NCBI GenBank assembly: GCA_949289215.1
Contig: CASENC010000021.1
Span: 1-52,554 of the forward strand
Source of the DNA: an uncultured Bacteroidales bacterium
GTDB taxonomy: Bacteria; Bacteroidota; Bacteroidia; Bacteroidales; Muribaculaceae
Direction of reading: 5' to 3'
Length of the DNA: 52,554 nucleotides
Positions 51,931 through 52,554 of the stretch are shown in pieces; the first letter of the stretch is position 1, and every line of letters begins with the position of its first letter. The notes under the pieces were generated by a model that saw only the letters and a program-made list of their open reading frames with translations, was not told where the DNA came from and ran no database searches. The position numbers and the translations under genes are program-made.

Positions 51931-52156
51931 TGTTGTAATTGTTTTTTAATTTTCTATATTATTTTGAAATCACTGCCACCGATTATGCAACGATAAAACG
52001 CTGCTTACATACAAGCCTTGACCCGGCGGCGAGTCAAAACCCCAAAGATACTCATTTTATTAAAATCTATTATCTATCTTTCTTACAGGAAGAAACAACC
52101 TCCTCTCTCTTTAGTGATTTCTATGCCTACGGCACCCATTTGCCATAAGTCGGCTG
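51931..52156 (-). promoter_or_regulatory. Long 5' leader of rpsU
   Basis: About 220 bases between predicted transcript start (near 52150) and the rpsU ATG, with no gene. On the minus strand it can form TTGAC/GTCAA and GCTT/AAGC stems and a TGCC/GGCA element. A regulatory leader responding to S21 or to translation state is possible. Confidence 0.35.
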
Positions 52157-52187
52157 CAAAGTTACGCAATCTTCCCCACCCTGCAAA
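52157..52187 (-). promoter_or_regulatory. Promoter of rpsU
   Basis: Minus strand: TTTG (52187 to 52184), 19 bp, TAACTTTG (52164 to 52157). Full consensus. Confidence 0.75.
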
Positions 52188-52554
52188 ATTCCAAACCAAT
52201 TTTTTTCACAACCGATCCAAGTCCTTGATTAAAAAAGATGTGACGAAATATATATATATTAAAGTCTGTAGATATGCCGATAATCGCATCACTACAGACA
52301 ACCTGTTTGCATTATAAATGCACCTTTTTTCATCCCATCTTATGTCAGATGTAGGCAGTTAATTTAAGATTACACTGAAATAAAAATTCTCAAACTCAAC
52401 ATCACACTTATCTGTCTCTTTGTAAGAGACGGATTGATACACAACGTGCATATATACAAACATATATGCACGTGCATTAATCATGACAAGATTTTTTCGA
52501 TAACTTTCGGGTAAAATTTTTCACAGATTTTCTTGCGTATATTTCTATATTTCA
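52188..52554. other. Right edge, series of hairpins, no gene
   Basis: No coding region is convincing. Four inverted repeats follow one another: GTCTGTAG/CTACAGAC (52264-52271 with 52292-52299), TGCATT/AATGCA followed by CC and six T (52308-52330), GTCTCTT/AAGAGAC (52414-52430), and ACGTGCATATAT/ATATATGCACGT (52444-52455 with 52462-52473). The second is terminator-like on the plus strand. The region may hold the end of a structured RNA or of an element that continues outside the window. Confidence 0.4.

Noticed and set aside
51970-52060. tRNA-like stems in the rpsU leader
   Set aside because: The stems cannot be arranged as a cloverleaf with an acceptor and T-loop; no conserved tRNA bases such as GTTCGA are present.

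Overview
The window looks like a chromosome segment of a Bacteroidales gut-type bacterium. Many genes are preceded by the Bacteroidetes promoter signature, a TTTG box about 19-21 bp upstream of TAnnTTTG. Recognised protein families are Bacteroidetes-flavoured: OprP-like porin, carboxyspermidine pathway, RicT/PSP1 protein with a Q/N-rich tail, trigger factor, RNase Y. The family Muribaculaceae would fit, but that is a guess from gene content. No tRNA, rRNA or CRISPR array was recognised. Region 1 (about 1-17900) is a patchwork accessory and defence island. It holds the frameshifted end of an XRE regulator, a class III Fic enzyme, an unrecognised gene overlapping a PutAbiC-like membrane protein, and a type III restriction-modification locus (HTH regulator, mod, two small genes, res broken by a one-base deletion). 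It continues with a YqiA-like hydrolase, a DUF6155 gene, an agmatine-deiminase-like protein with an unknown N-terminal domain, an AAA ATPase, a GmrSD-like DUF262/DUF1524 protein, a second 5'-truncated DUF6155 copy, a CxCxxC mini-protein and a DUF4143-type AAA ATPase. A control region of about 90-200 bp occurs three times, and the DUF6155/ATPase unit is present once whole and once in ruins, so the island has grown by duplication and decay. Several perfect or near-perfect palindromes and one MITE-like 132 bp element sit between the genes. Region 2 (17900-31900) has ordinary metabolic and envelope genes: an HD-domain protein, a MptE-like/DUF115 protein, an EamA exporter, carboxyspermidine dehydrogenase, XerD, and an AraC regulator divergent from a complete RND efflux operon (membrane fusion protein, pump, TolC-like channel). 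An OprP-like porin and an MFS transporter follow. Region 3 (31860-52554) is core housekeeping: miaB, an FprA-type flavodiiron protein, tig, an MFS transporter with ogt, nspC, a UvrD/PcrA helicase, grpE-dnaJ, ispE, an acetyl-CoA hydrolase/transferase, a small membrane protein, ricT-like, rny, a coiled-coil gene with zapA, a RelE/ParE-type toxin-antitoxin pair and rpsU. The two genes of the alternative spermidine pathway (20519-21715 and 38023-39186) both lie here but are not linked in an operon. The best candidates for undescribed biology are the overlapping pair at 1119-2964, the deiminase fusion at 10129-11664, and the thrice-repeated control region with its 34 bp palindrome shared by unrelated island genes.
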